From: Paenibacillus yonginensis
Lineage (GTDB): Bacteria; Bacillota; Bacilli; Paenibacillales; Paenibacillaceae
Assembly (NCBI RefSeq): GCF_001685395.1
Contig: NZ_CP014167.1
Span: 2,361,501 to 2,425,500, forward strand
Length of the DNA: 64,000 nucleotides
Direction: 5' to 3'
The notes beneath the pieces are model-generated. The model saw nothing but the letters and a program-made list of their open reading frames with translations. It had not been told where the DNA came from and did not search any database. Shown one piece after another: positions 44,075 through 52,924 of the stretch; position 1 is the stretch's first letter; each line of letters opens with the position of its first letter. A program made the translations under genes and the position numbers.

Positions 44075-45024
44075 TGTGAATCCCCCTCTAATGATTTTGG
44101 TGCCGTAATAATAATTTTCTCCCCGTCGAACTCCATGCTGGCCCGTCCGCTGATCCCTACCGATTCCAGATATTCTTTGGGGACCTGGAGCCGTCCGGCC
44201 CGGTCAACCACTACAAAAGCTTCGTGAACATCCTGGAGTCCTCCCTCTTGCGAGGAGAAACCAGCCGCATTCCCGTCAAGGCTCGGATTCCGTTTCAGAA
44301 ACTCCGTGCTCGTCAAGCCGTCCCGGATGGCTACCACCCGGTCCACTTTCCCCGCCAGCGCCAGATCATGGGTGACAATGACGATGGTAATGCCCAGCTC
44401 TTGATTGACCTTGCGAAAAATACTCATAATCTGGTCAGACGTAGCCGTATCGACCGATCCCGTAGGTTCGTCTGCCAGCAGCATGGCCGGACGGTTCGCC
44501 AGCGCAATGGCGATCGCCACCCGCTGCTGTTCGCCGCCGGACAGCTGGGTCAGTCTGCTGCGCATGCGGTCCTTAAGGCCCACCCACTCGAGCAGCTGTT
44601 TGGCATATTCCCGATCAACCTTGCCGCCCAGCGTCATGGGCAGCTCGACATTTTCCAGTGCCGACAAGTAAGGAAGCAGGTTCCGGGCATTGTTCTGCCA
44701 GACGAATCCCACCGTCTTTCGTTTGTATTCCACAAGCTGTTCCTCTTTGATCTTCAGCAGGTCCCAGCCGCCTACATGGACCTGCCCGGCGGAAGGGCGG
44801 TCAAGACCGCCGAGAATGTTCAGCAGGGTTGACTTGCCGCTGCCGCTGTTGCCGATGATCGCCATCATTTCGCCCTGCTCGACGGTCAAATTCAGCCCTT
44901 GCAGCGCTACAACCTCAATGTCTTCGGATTTAAAAATTTTGACGAGTCCTTCACAGTTAATCACCTTTACCGCTCCTCTCCCAGCTTGACGGCCTGGTGA
45001 ACCTTCAGCCTCCGAATTTGCCAC
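44071..45024 (-). CDS. ABC ATPase (LolD/MacB type) with C-terminal AbrB-like domain
   Basis: A 317-residue protein. Residues about 20-240 form an MJ0796/LolD-like ATPase: [12 protein letters not shown] (Walker A), [12 protein letters not shown] (signature), [10 protein letters not shown] (Walker B), VIVTHD (switch His). Residues about 267-310 look like a SpoVT/AbrB swapped-hairpin domain: [19 protein letters not shown] followed by [15 protein letters not shown]. That fusion is unusual; the domain normally binds DNA or dimerises. It overlaps the permease gene upstream by 58 bases and the binding-protein gene downstream by 4. Confidence 0.9.
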   Translation of the reverse strand: MANSEAEGSPGRQAGRGAVKVINCEGLVKIFKSEDIEVVALQGLNLTVEQGEMMAIIGNSGSGKSTLLNILGGLDRPSAGQVHVGGWDLLKIKEEQLVEYKRKTVGFVWQNNARNLLPYLSALENVELPMTLGGKVDREYAKQLLEWVGLKDRMRSRLTQLSGGEQQRVAIAIALANRPAMLLADEPTGSVDTATSDQIMSIFRKVNQELGITIVIVTHDLALAGKVDRVVAIRDGLTSTEFLKRNPSLDGNAAGFSSQEGGLQDVHEAFVVVDRAGRLQVPKEYLESVGISGRASMEFDGEKIIITAPKSLEGDSQ

Positions 45025-46418
45025 AGCAGCAGGGCCGCGCCAAGCAGCAGCATCACCAGCACTACGCCATAAAGCTGCAGCGTATCACCGGAATTAAACA
45101 CAATCCGGAAAGGCGGTATCTGCGAAGTGACATTGTCCGCGGTTTGCAGGAAAGGCAAATACAGCTTGCCTGCCCATTTGCCGATAGCGATGCCCAGCAG
45201 GATGGATAAGCCGGCCGTTAATATCTGCTCGGCCAGCAGCATCAGGGTCAATTGGCGCCGGGATAAACCCATCGCCCGCAGGATGCCGAACTGCACCACC
45301 CGGCTGGACAGGTTGAAGATCCAGTACAGCACGTATCCGATCAGTGAAACGATAACCGACAGCAGGAAGCCGAGACTCAAAATGCCGAAGACGCCTCCTC
45401 TTGTCGGCAGCTTGCTTTGCAGTGCAAGTTCGCTGCGTACATCCTTGACCGAGGACAGCTCGATGCCCTGGCCGGCCAGCGCCGTAATCAGAGGAGCCAC
45501 CTTGGCTTCCGGCTTCATCTTAAGCCAAACCTCGTAAGGGATCAGTGGAACCTGATCATAAATGTAATCGAGATTGGCGATGACAAACGGCGTCTTATCG
45601 GGATATTCGGTTGGCCAATAAGGGATGATGCCGTAAACAACAAAATCCACCAGCTGATCCTGAAGGGAAACCGAAAGGATGTCGCCCGGCTTGAGCTGAT
45701 ATTTCTCCGCCAGATTAGACGGTATGAGCGCCGCGCTTTCATTCATGCCAAGAAAATTCAAATAATTATAGGGATGAATCGGGAACAAATCGCTCCGGAA
45801 CCAGGCGACCTTGGCGAAATCGACGTTGTCAATCCCCATGACGCTGCCTTGGCCCGCCGATTTGCCGGATACCACGATATTCCCTTTCGTCTGCAGCACC
45901 CGGGCCGCCGCCTCGACGCCCTCCAGTTGCCGAAACGTCTCAAACGGCGGCTCGGAATAAACCACTTTGGCCGGGGCTGCCGGCTGGCCTCCCGGTCCGC
46001 CGGGACCGCCAGGTGCTCCTCCCGGCCCCCCTGCTCCTCCGCCGGGACCGGCACCCGGGGAACCTGCTCCTGCACCCGGGCTGCCTCCTCCGGAATTGCC
46101 GGAACCTTGCGAGACCTCCGGCGTCCCTTCCCATACCGTTTGCATCACTACGTCAGCTCCGTATTGATAAAGCGTCCGCTCTGTTGAATTCAGATCAATC
46201 GTCCGGGCCGCCGACGCATTGTAGATGCCGAGACCTAAAGTCAGCACCAGCAGAATCATTAGCGGATAATAGGAGGCTGCAGACCTGGACAGCTGGGTCA
46301 AGGTCAGATAATACGGGACAGGCAGCCATCGTTTGCCCAGCCAGCTCAGCAGCCGGAGCAGCCAAGGGAACAGGCGAAGGAAGAACAACCCCCCCGCAAA
46401 TATCGCAATGGCCGGCAC
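44967..46418 (-). CDS. ABC permease, C-terminal part of a frameshifted FtsX/MacB-like protein
   Basis: A 483-residue frame opening with GTG at 46418 but with no ribosome site. Content: hydrophobic helices, a large extracellular region with a Gly/Pro/Ala-rich stretch (about residues 105-150), then an FtsX-type four-helix end (LSLGFLLSVIVSLIGYVLYWI ... LRAMGLSRRQLTLMLLAEQ). It continues the protein of the upstream frame 46195-47889 across a T7 run (46419-46425); removing one T gives a single permease of about 970 residues. Confidence 0.85.
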   Translation of the reverse strand: MPAIAIFAGGLFFLRLFPWLLRLLSWLGKRWLPVPYYLTLTQLSRSAASYYPLMILLVLTLGLGIYNASAARTIDLNSTERTLYQYGADVVMQTVWEGTPEVSQGSGNSGGGSPGAGAGSPGAGPGGGAGGPGGAPGGPGGPGGQPAAPAKVVYSEPPFETFRQLEGVEAAARVLQTKGNIVVSGKSAGQGSVMGIDNVDFAKVAWFRSDLFPIHPYNYLNFLGMNESAALIPSNLAEKYQLKPGDILSVSLQDQLVDFVVYGIIPYWPTEYPDKTPFVIANLDYIYDQVPLIPYEVWLKMKPEAKVAPLITALAGQGIELSSVKDVRSELALQSKLPTRGGVFGILSLGFLLSVIVSLIGYVLYWIFNLSSRVVQFGILRAMGLSRRQLTLMLLAEQILTAGLSILLGIAIGKWAGKLYLPFLQTADNVTSQIPPFRIVFNSGDTLQLYGVVLVMLLLGAALLLWQIRRLKVHQAVKLGEER

Positions 46419-47889
46419 AAAAAAACAGAAACGGCTGAACCTGCAGCTCGTCGGTCGTCATGCCGGTCTGGAACGTAAGCATCTGCCGGTCATAGAACAA
46501 ATAATAACCGTAACCGGCCAGCCCCAGCAGCAGCACGTCGATAAACCATCTCTGCCAGGCAGGGCTGCGATCCTTGCGGGCCTGCTTCCGTTTCGTATTC
46601 ACAATGGAGGAACGGGCATAAGCGATCGCCGGAATCAGCGTCGATAAGATGGCGATGACGACTGCCGCCCCTCCCAGGGCAAGTGCATCCCGGTTGAATC
46701 CGACCGGCAGCGACTTGCGGTCTACAAATGTCAGGAACCCGTCTGCCGAGCCAATCGATTTGGCCATAAACCAGCCAAGTAAAGGACCGGCAATCATGGC
46801 GATCAAACCCAAAATGACGCTTTCCAGCAAATAAATCAAAATGATCTGCTTCGTGGAGGCGCCTCGGCTGCGCAGCACGGCAATATCGCTTTGCTGTTTA
46901 TCCAGCGCCTGGCGGGAATTCATGACAATATAATAGAACACCATAGCAATCATCGGCGCCGCCAGCGTAAACAGCAGGGTCTGCAGCTGCAGGCTCTGCC
47001 TGCGGAATTCCGTCAGCAAATCGCCGAAGGAGATGTCCACCTTGGTATCTTTTAATTTCTGGTACAGCTCAATATCGAGGCGTTCCAGCGTACTCGACAG
47101 GGCCGGCAGCTGTCCGGTTTTGATCTCCCTCAGGTCAAAAGCGTAATACCACTGTGCCCCGTGAAGCGGAACCTGCTTGGCCAGCAATTGCTGATCAAAG
47201 GCATCCCCGCTGATGTAAAAGCTGTTCATCATCCCTTCCAGCCCCTGTACCCAATAAGGATCGGTATCGCTGACAGGTTTGATGGTCCCGACAATCTTCA
47301 CTCTGAGCGTCAAATCCAGACCGCTGTGTACCGGATATTCCATGATATCCCCCACATGGAGGTCATTGCGGTACATGCCGTCCTCCAGCATCACCGCCTC
47401 GATCACCCCGTCTGCACGGCCGGCGTCATCCTCCGCATACATCCTGCCGTTTGTTACTTCGGCATGCTCCGGAAGTCCGGACATCGTCAGAATCGACATC
47501 GTGCGGGTCCGGCTGGCGTCCACCTTCGTCGGGTCCTCCGGAGATACCTCCGTACTTCTAATGGAACGGGTGCTGAAATAAACCTGATGCGGGAAGCCGA
47601 TTTCCTTCGGCACCTCCTCGCGGATGTAATCATCCACCGCGTTGAACCCGGCCGGGTCCGTCTTCGTGCCGCCTGCCGCCTGATAACTCATCAACAGTGA
47701 ACCGGCCGGCAGCCCCTCGCTCTGCTCCTCCAGCGATTTGGCGACAACCCGTTTGAGCGCCCCGTCCGCATACATCGGAATGCTGACCGTGAAGGAAACA
47801 GCCACAATGAGTCCCAGCAGCGTGCTAAGCGTCATCCATTTGGTGTTCCACATTTTTCGAAACAAAAAAATCAACAGCGGCATCCCCAT
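46195..47889 (-). CDS. ABC permease, N-terminal part of a frameshifted FtsX/MacB-like protein
   Basis: Residues 1 to about 488 are permease: an N-terminal helix (WNTKWMTLSTLLGLIVAVSFTVSIPMYADGAL), an extracellular MacB_PCD-like domain, and an FtsX core (AVLRSRGASTKQIILIYLLESVILGLIAMI). After the T7 run the frame becomes low-hydrophobicity nonsense (CAGHCDICGGVVLPSP...) for about 75 codons. The start overlaps the adaptor stop (single shared base pair region at 47889). Confidence 0.85.
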   Translation of the reverse strand: MGMPLLIFLFRKMWNTKWMTLSTLLGLIVAVSFTVSIPMYADGALKRVVAKSLEEQSEGLPAGSLLMSYQAAGGTKTDPAGFNAVDDYIREEVPKEIGFPHQVYFSTRSIRSTEVSPEDPTKVDASRTRTMSILTMSGLPEHAEVTNGRMYAEDDAGRADGVIEAVMLEDGMYRNDLHVGDIMEYPVHSGLDLTLRVKIVGTIKPVSDTDPYWVQGLEGMMNSFYISGDAFDQQLLAKQVPLHGAQWYYAFDLREIKTGQLPALSSTLERLDIELYQKLKDTKVDISFGDLLTEFRRQSLQLQTLLFTLAAPMIAMVFYYIVMNSRQALDKQQSDIAVLRSRGASTKQIILIYLLESVILGLIAMIAGPLLGWFMAKSIGSADGFLTFVDRKSLPVGFNRDALALGGAAVVIAILSTLIPAIAYARSSIVNTKRKQARKDRSPAWQRWFIDVLLLGLAGYGYYLFYDRQMLTFQTGMTTDELQVQPFLFFCAGHCDICGGVVLPSPVPLAAPAAELAGQTMAACPVLSDLDPAVQVCSLLLSANDSAGADFRSRHLQCVGGPDD

Positions 47890-49013
47890 CAGCGGCCCAC
47901 TACTTTCTGCCCGGGCTCAAGCCCCTTTAGAATTTCCACGTCCGTCGAGGTCTGTTTGCCAACCTCTACATCGACTTCCCGTTTGCTGCCGTCTTCCTCA
48001 ACGACCTGTACATAAGTCCGGGAACCGATGGAGCGCAGCGCCGAGATAGGAATCAGGATTGCATTCTCCTTGCGTTCGGTCACGATTTTGACGCTTAAAG
48101 GCGTACCCCGGTTGAGTCCTGACGGCATCTTGTCAAGCTGCACGATCAAATACTTGTCCAGGGAGTCCTTGACCGGCGTAGTGCCGTTCCCGCCAGGAGC
48201 ACCCCCCCCGCCATTCCCGTTTGAACCGCTGGTATCGCTATCCGCTGAAGGCATCACCTTGACCTTCCCCTCAAACACACCGGCCGCATTAATGTCGACG
48301 GATGCTTTCATGCCCACTGCGACCTTCTCCAGATCTTCTTTGGCGAAAGAAGCCGCCACGACCAGGTCGGACGTATCCGCGATCACCGCAACCGGCTCGT
48401 AGGCCTTCACCGTATCTCCCTTAGCCGCACTGACCGAAAGCACAGTCCCCGAAAATGGGGCCGTAAGCACACCCTTGGCAATCTCCGCCTCCAGATCGCT
48501 TAATTCCGTCCGGGCCTCCTCGAACACGATGGACGCCTCCTCAAATTCGATCGGGTCCATCTCGTCCCTTTTCCGCAGCGTTTCTTTCATCGCGACCTCC
48601 TGCTTGCGGAACTCCAGCTTTTTCTTCCGGAGCTGCTTCTGCAGGTCTTCAACATCAAGAGAAGCGATCACAGCTCCGGCCGCCACCTTGTCCCCGGGCT
48701 TGATGTTGATCTCTTTAATATGTAAGCCTTCCGACGTAAAATAGACCGGTTCCTCGCGCCGGCTTTTTAAACTTCCCACTGCACTAACCGCAGTTTCCAG
48801 CGTTTCGCTCCGCACCGTATATTCCGGTTTCTTGGAAATGGTCGGCGGCGTAATGACCGGCAGGACCTCTTCCTCCTCTTCCTTGGGAAGCAGGCTGCAG
48901 CCCGCCGTGGCCGCAAGCACCAGAGCCAATGCCATTACAGTCGCTGTTCGCCGCTTAAGCCGTTTGATCCTCTCCCTCCTATACGAATCTTCCGTCCACC
49001 ATCTCGTAAACAT
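47889..49013 (-). CDS. HlyD/MacA-like efflux adaptor lipoprotein
   Basis: About 374 residues: basic N-terminus, hydrophobic segment and lipobox TAGC, then an adaptor layout: YTVRSETLETAVSAVGSLKS strand, biotinyl-lipoyl-like GDKVAAGAVIASLD, a short coiled coil (QLRKKKLEFRKQEVAMKETL), barrel domain, and a Gly/Asn-rich insert (GSNGNGGGGAPGGNG). It should bridge the permease to the outside. It overlaps the first ATPase by 35 bases. An AGGAGGGAGAGG motif lies inside the frame near residue 14, so the true start could be downstream. Confidence 0.9.
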   Translation of the reverse strand: MFTRWWTEDSYRRERIKRLKRRTATVMALALVLAATAGCSLLPKEEEEEVLPVITPPTISKKPEYTVRSETLETAVSAVGSLKSRREEPVYFTSEGLHIKEINIKPGDKVAAGAVIASLDVEDLQKQLRKKKLEFRKQEVAMKETLRKRDEMDPIEFEEASIVFEEARTELSDLEAEIAKGVLTAPFSGTVLSVSAAKGDTVKAYEPVAVIADTSDLVVAASFAKEDLEKVAVGMKASVDINAAGVFEGKVKVMPSADSDTSGSNGNGGGGAPGGNGTTPVKDSLDKYLIVQLDKMPSGLNRGTPLSVKIVTERKENAILIPISALRSIGSRTYVQVVEEDGSKREVDVEVGKQTSTDVEILKGLEPGQKVVGR

Positions 49014-49923
49014 GGTCCGCTACCTCCAAAATCGTAGGATCGTGTGTCGTCATGCAAATCGTCATGCCTTCGGTTTCGATGATGCTGCGGAATACCGCCA
49101 TCACCTGAGCGCCCATTTGCGAGTCCAGATTGGCCGTCGGCTCATCCGCCAGCAGCAGGCGGGGACGGTGTGCAATCGCCTTCGCAATCGCTACCCGCTG
49201 CTGCTCGCCTCCGGACAATTCGCCGGGTCTGTGGTCCATTCGTTTGCCCAACCCGACCAGCTCCAGGCAATAAGCCACCCTGCTTTTCCATTCTGCCGAA
49301 GGCACCCCGGCCATCCGCAGGGACAGCTCGACATTTTCCCGTGCGGAGAGCAGCGGCAGCAAAGCATAGGCCTGAAAAATGAAGCCGATTTGCTTGCGCC
49401 GCAGCTCGGTCCGTTTTGCGTCATTCCATCCGTGCAGAGGCTGATCCAGAAACCAGATTTCGCCGGCTGTAGGCTGATCCAGTCCGCCCAGCATGTTCAG
49501 CAGCGTCGTTTTCCCCGAGCCTGAACGTCCCTTCAGCATCACCAGCTGCCGTTCCGGCACCTCCATGTCTATGCCCTTCAGCACCTGGAGCGTAGAACCT
49601 CCGACCGGGAACGATCTTTGCACCCCTGCTACTTTCATAAGGACAGCACGTCCCGTTTCGCTGCGGACATCGTCCGCCGATGAATGTGAATGCCCAGCCT
49701 GTTCATCTTCGGAGACGTTCACTCCTTCATCCTCCCGAAGCAGCTCGTTCTCTCCGCCTGTCTCTCGCTTATGCTCTTCCCGAATCTCCGCCAATCCCTC
49801 CATTTCCTGCGGCTGCTGCCGCTCCGTCAAATTCCCTTCTTGTCCTTGTAAGTCCCCTTTGGCAGCCGGTCGCAAAGCTTTCTCTTCGCCGCCGCCGGGT
49901 CGTTTCCGAAACAAATGTTTCAT
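48979..49923 (-). CDS. ABC ATPase (LolD/MacB type) with long acidic N-terminal extension
   Basis: A 314-residue protein. Residues about 95-310 are a LolD-like ATPase with GRSGSGKTTLLN (Walker A), [24 protein letters not shown] and TTHD. Residues 1 to about 90 are hydrophilic, Glu-rich and low-complexity (ERQQPQEMEGLAEIREEHKR...), with no counterpart in usual LolD/MacB ATPases. First gene of the six-gene operon; promoter at 49973-50004. Its ATPase is intact; the extension is probably disordered. Confidence 0.92.
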   Translation of the reverse strand: MKHLFRKRPGGGEEKALRPAAKGDLQGQEGNLTERQQPQEMEGLAEIREEHKRETGGENELLREDEGVNVSEDEQAGHSHSSADDVRSETGRAVLMKVAGVQRSFPVGGSTLQVLKGIDMEVPERQLVMLKGRSGSGKTTLLNMLGGLDQPTAGEIWFLDQPLHGWNDAKRTELRRKQIGFIFQAYALLPLLSARENVELSLRMAGVPSAEWKSRVAYCLELVGLGKRMDHRPGELSGGEQQRVAIAKAIAHRPRLLLADEPTANLDSQMGAQVMAVFRSIIETEGMTICMTTHDPTILEVADHVYEMVDGRFV

Positions 49924-49972
49924 GTACGCCCCCCTGTATTGACTATGTATGGCCTATGCATCGGATGTCTGC

Positions 49973-50004
49973 ATTATAAACGAAACGAGTTACCAAAAAG
50001 TTAC
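49973..50004 (-). promoter_or_regulatory. Candidate promoter of the ABC operon with GTTAC direct repeats
   Basis: Minus-strand TATAAT (49978-49973), preceded by GTAAC...GTAAC tandem repeats 11 bp apart (49989-49993, 50000-50004 on the plus strand as GTTAC) at the -35 position. This suits an activator-dependent promoter; the regulator is unknown and not adjacent. Confidence 0.45.
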
Positions 50005-50099
50005 AATCTCTTTCCACTTTGTCTTTAATTTTGTTAACAAGTCCAAAAAGCAGTAAAGATAAGTCTATAGTCCCAAGTGCGTCCAGCTGAAAAAGAAAG

Positions 50100-50137
50100 A
50101 GGCATTCCCGAAAGCAGCAGCTGCCCAGGGAATGCCT
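50100..50137 (-). terminator. Terminator of the M20 amidohydrolase gene
   Basis: AGGCATTCCC/GGGAATGCCT stem; minus-strand tail CTTTCTTTTTC. Confidence 0.8.
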
Positions 50138-50146
50138 GATATCTTT

Positions 50147-51319
50147 TTAACCTAAATAATCCTCAGCGATCGCTATAAAAAGTTTCGCCGCCTGCAGCAT
50201 AGCGCGCTCGTCAAAATCAAACATGGGGTGATGATGCGGGTACTGCGTTCCCACGTCATCGGTACTTGATCCGACCTTGATGAAGTTCCCCGGTTTATGC
50301 TCCAGATAATACGCAAAGTCCTCGGCCCCCATGGCCGCCTCAAGCTCGACCAGCGTTTCGCGGCCGAAGCGCCGGGCGATCAGCCCTCTCATCCTCTCGG
50401 TTTCTGCAGCCGGGTTCACCAGCGGAGGATAACCGTTCAAATAATCGATTTCGGCCCGGGCGCCGGATGCTTCGCACAAACCGTTAACGATCCTGCGGAG
50501 CTCCTGCTCCACTTGCGTTCTAACCTCCGGATTGAAGGTGCGGACCGTTCCCTGCAGCTCGGCTTTATCCGCGATGACGTTAAAGGCCGTTCCGGAAATG
50601 AATTGACCTACCGTTACAACGGCAGAGTCGACGGGGTTCACCCGGCGGCTGACGATGTGCTGAAGCGCTCCGACGATTTGCGAAGCAACAACCAGGGCAT
50701 CGATTGTCTGATGCGGTCTCGCGCCATGTCCGCCTTTGCCATGGATCCTAAGGGTAAAAGCATCCACCGCGGCCATCGAAGGGCCGGCCTTCACCCCAAA
50801 GGTACCCAGCGGCAGCTCAGAAGCCAAATGAATGCCGTAGACGGCGTCCACTCCTTCCAGGCAGCCGTCTTCAATCATGGCGATCGCCCCGCCCGGCGGT
50901 TTCTCTTCCGCGTGCTGGAAGATCAGCACTACTTCCCCTTTCAGCTGCTCGCGATGTTCCTGCAGTGTCCGGGCAACCCCAAGCAGAATCGAAGTGTGCC
51001 CATCATGACCGCAGGCGTGCATCACGCCGGGAACGGTCGATTTATAGGGAACCTCCTTCTCATCCTGGATCGGCAGCGCGTCAAAATCAGCGCGAAAAGC
51101 GATACGCGGCCCCGGACTCCCCCCGCGGATTACGCCGACAATGCCGTTGCCTCCTACGCCCGTACGAATTTCTATGCCAAACGAACGGAGCTGCTCCGCG
51201 ATAAACAAGGCTGTATGTTTCTCCTGAAAAGAAAGCTCCGGATGCTGATGCAAATATCTCCGCCATTCAATCAGCTGCTGCTCCTGCTCGGCAAGCCGTG
51301 CCGCCAATGTTTCGTACAT
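50147..51319 (-). CDS. M20 family metallo-amidohydrolase
   Basis: A 390-residue enzyme with the M20D pattern: RADFDALPIQ, MHACGHDGHTS (metal Cys/His), FQHAEEKPPGGA (catalytic Glu), a dimerisation domain starting GKGGHGARPHQTIDALV, and AEDFAYYLEH near the end. Members cleave N-acyl amino acids, hippurate or auxin conjugates; the substrate is not defined. Monocistronic with own terminator. Confidence 0.92.
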   Translation of the reverse strand: MYETLAARLAEQEQQLIEWRRYLHQHPELSFQEKHTALFIAEQLRSFGIEIRTGVGGNGIVGVIRGGSPGPRIAFRADFDALPIQDEKEVPYKSTVPGVMHACGHDGHTSILLGVARTLQEHREQLKGEVVLIFQHAEEKPPGGAIAMIEDGCLEGVDAVYGIHLASELPLGTFGVKAGPSMAAVDAFTLRIHGKGGHGARPHQTIDALVVASQIVGALQHIVSRRVNPVDSAVVTVGQFISGTAFNVIADKAELQGTVRTFNPEVRTQVEQELRRIVNGLCEASGARAEIDYLNGYPPLVNPAAETERMRGLIARRFGRETLVELEAAMGAEDFAYYLEHKPGNFIKVGSSTDDVGTQYPHHHPMFDFDERAMLQAAKLFIAIAEDYLG

Positions 51320-51430
51320 ATCGATTGTCCTCTCCTTCTGCCTGTTTCAAATTCTCGTATTTCAAATTATAACATAGAATTTAGCTTTGAAAGATCGGAA
51401 TTATAATCCGCAGCTTCTGTATAAAACAAA

Positions 51431-51452
51431 CACCCGGCCATTCGGCCGGGTG
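51431..51452 (-). terminator. Terminator of the pyr operon
   Basis: CACCCGGCC/GGCCGGGTG stem with a 4-base loop; minus-strand tail TTTGTTTTAT. It follows the pyrE stop codon by about 25 bases. Confidence 0.85.
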
Positions 51453-51478
51453 CCTATTTATAGATCTGTCCCTGAGCG

Positions 51479-52120
51479 TTATTTTCCAAAGGAAGCCGGG
51501 TCTTCGCGCCATGCTTTCAGCAGCTCCAGGTCCTCTTGTTTGATGCTGCCCAGTTCCACGGCTTTCTCTGTCAAAGCTGTGTAGTTGGACAAGGTTTGCA
51601 GCGAAATATCCGCTTCGGCAAATGCCGTTGTCGCTTTCTCCAGCTGATAGCTGAAAATCGCCAGCACGGCCAAAGGTACTGCTCCCGCCTCTTTTACAGC
51701 CAAAGCCGCTTTCAGCGAGCTTCCGCCCGTGGAAATCAGATCCTCGATCACAATGACCTTCTGCCCTGGCTTGATCAGGCCTTCAATCATATTTTCTTTG
51801 CCGTGGCCTTTGGCTTTATCGCGGATGTACGCCATCGGCAGGCCCAGCTTCTGCGATACAAAGGCGGCATGCGGAATGCCAGCTGTCGCCGTTCCGGCAA
51901 TCACCTCGGCATCCGAATACTGCTTACGGATGATGGCGGCAAAAGATTCCGCGATCAAGTCGCGGACCTCCGGATAAGACATCGTTAAGCGGTTATCGCA
52001 ATAAATCGGAGATTTAATGCCTGAGGTCCAGGTGAAAGGCTGATGCGGGCGCAAAGCTACCGCTCCGATATCCAGCAGCGAGCCGGCGATTTGTCCTGCT
52101 ATTTGATCCAGATTAGGCAT
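51479..52120 (-). CDS. pyrE: Orotate phosphoribosyltransferase
   Basis: 213 residues; PRPP-binding motif VIVIEDLISTGGSSLKA. It joins orotate and PRPP to make OMP. GAGGAG precedes the ATG; the start overlaps the pyrF stop by eight bases. Last gene of the operon. Confidence 0.96.
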   Translation of the reverse strand: MPNLDQIAGQIAGSLLDIGAVALRPHQPFTWTSGIKSPIYCDNRLTMSYPEVRDLIAESFAAIIRKQYSDAEVIAGTATAGIPHAAFVSQKLGLPMAYIRDKAKGHGKENMIEGLIKPGQKVIVIEDLISTGGSSLKAALAVKEAGAVPLAVLAIFSYQLEKATTAFAEADISLQTLSNYTALTEKAVELGSIKQEDLELLKAWREDPASFGK

Positions 52121-52850
52121 GCGAGTTCATCTCCTCAATGATTTGCAGCGCGGCTTCTCTCGGATCTGCCGCTGCCGTGATCGGACGGCCTACCACGATG
52201 TAGTCCGTCCCTTGTTCCATAGCTTGTCCAGGCGTCAAAACGCGGGACTGGTCGCCGGCTTCGCTGCCCGCCGGGCGGATGCCCGGTGTGACCGTTACAA
52301 AACCTGCTCCGCAGGCGGCTTTGATCGCCTGCACTTCCAGCGGCGAGGCGACCACGCCGTGTAATCCCGCCTGCTTTGCCAGTGCAGCATAGTTCAGCAC
52401 GGCCTGCTCCACGCTGCCGGCGATGCCGATTTCATGGTTCAGCGTCGTTTGATCCGTGCTGGTCAGCTGCGTGACCGCAATGATCTGCGGCAGGCGCAGC
52501 CCGCTGACCTCCTGTACGGCGGCCGCTGCGCCTTCATGGGCGGCCTGCATCATTTTGACGCCGCCCGCGGCATGCACGTTAAACATATCCACACCAAGGC
52601 GGGTGATGCTGTCCGCGCCACCCTTGACCGTGTTGGGGATATCGTGCATTTTCAGATCCAGGAACACAGAATATCCTTTGTCCTTCAGCTCCCGGACGAA
52701 CTCCGGACCGGCCGCATAATAAAGCTGCATGCCGACCTTCATATAACAGGGAATGCCCTCCAGACGCTGAATCAGCGTCCGGGCATCCCCCGCGGTTTTA
52801 AAATCCAGCGCGACCATCAAACGGTTCGCTGCTTTCCCATCCAAACTCAT
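52113..52850 (-). CDS. pyrF: Orotidine 5'-phosphate decarboxylase
   Basis: 245 residues; the catalytic Lys-Asp tetrad appears in VFLDLKMHDIPNTV and the phosphate loop in VTPGIRPAGS. It decarboxylates OMP to UMP. AAAGGGGGAGAACGT precedes the ATG. It follows carB directly; pyrK and pyrD, found between these genes in B. subtilis, are missing. Confidence 0.96.
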   Translation of the reverse strand: MSLDGKAANRLMVALDFKTAGDARTLIQRLEGIPCYMKVGMQLYYAAGPEFVRELKDKGYSVFLDLKMHDIPNTVKGGADSITRLGVDMFNVHAAGGVKMMQAAHEGAAAAVQEVSGLRLPQIIAVTQLTSTDQTTLNHEIGIAGSVEQAVLNYAALAKQAGLHGVVASPLEVQAIKAACGAGFVTVTPGIRPAGSEAGDQSRVLTPGQAMEQGTDYIVVGRPITAAADPREAALQIIEEMNSHA

Positions 52851-52924
52851 ACGTTCTCCCCCTTTTTGGATCAGCCCATGACCTTCATGCGGTTATGCCA
52901 TGGGCTCTTGCTTCAACCGAAACC

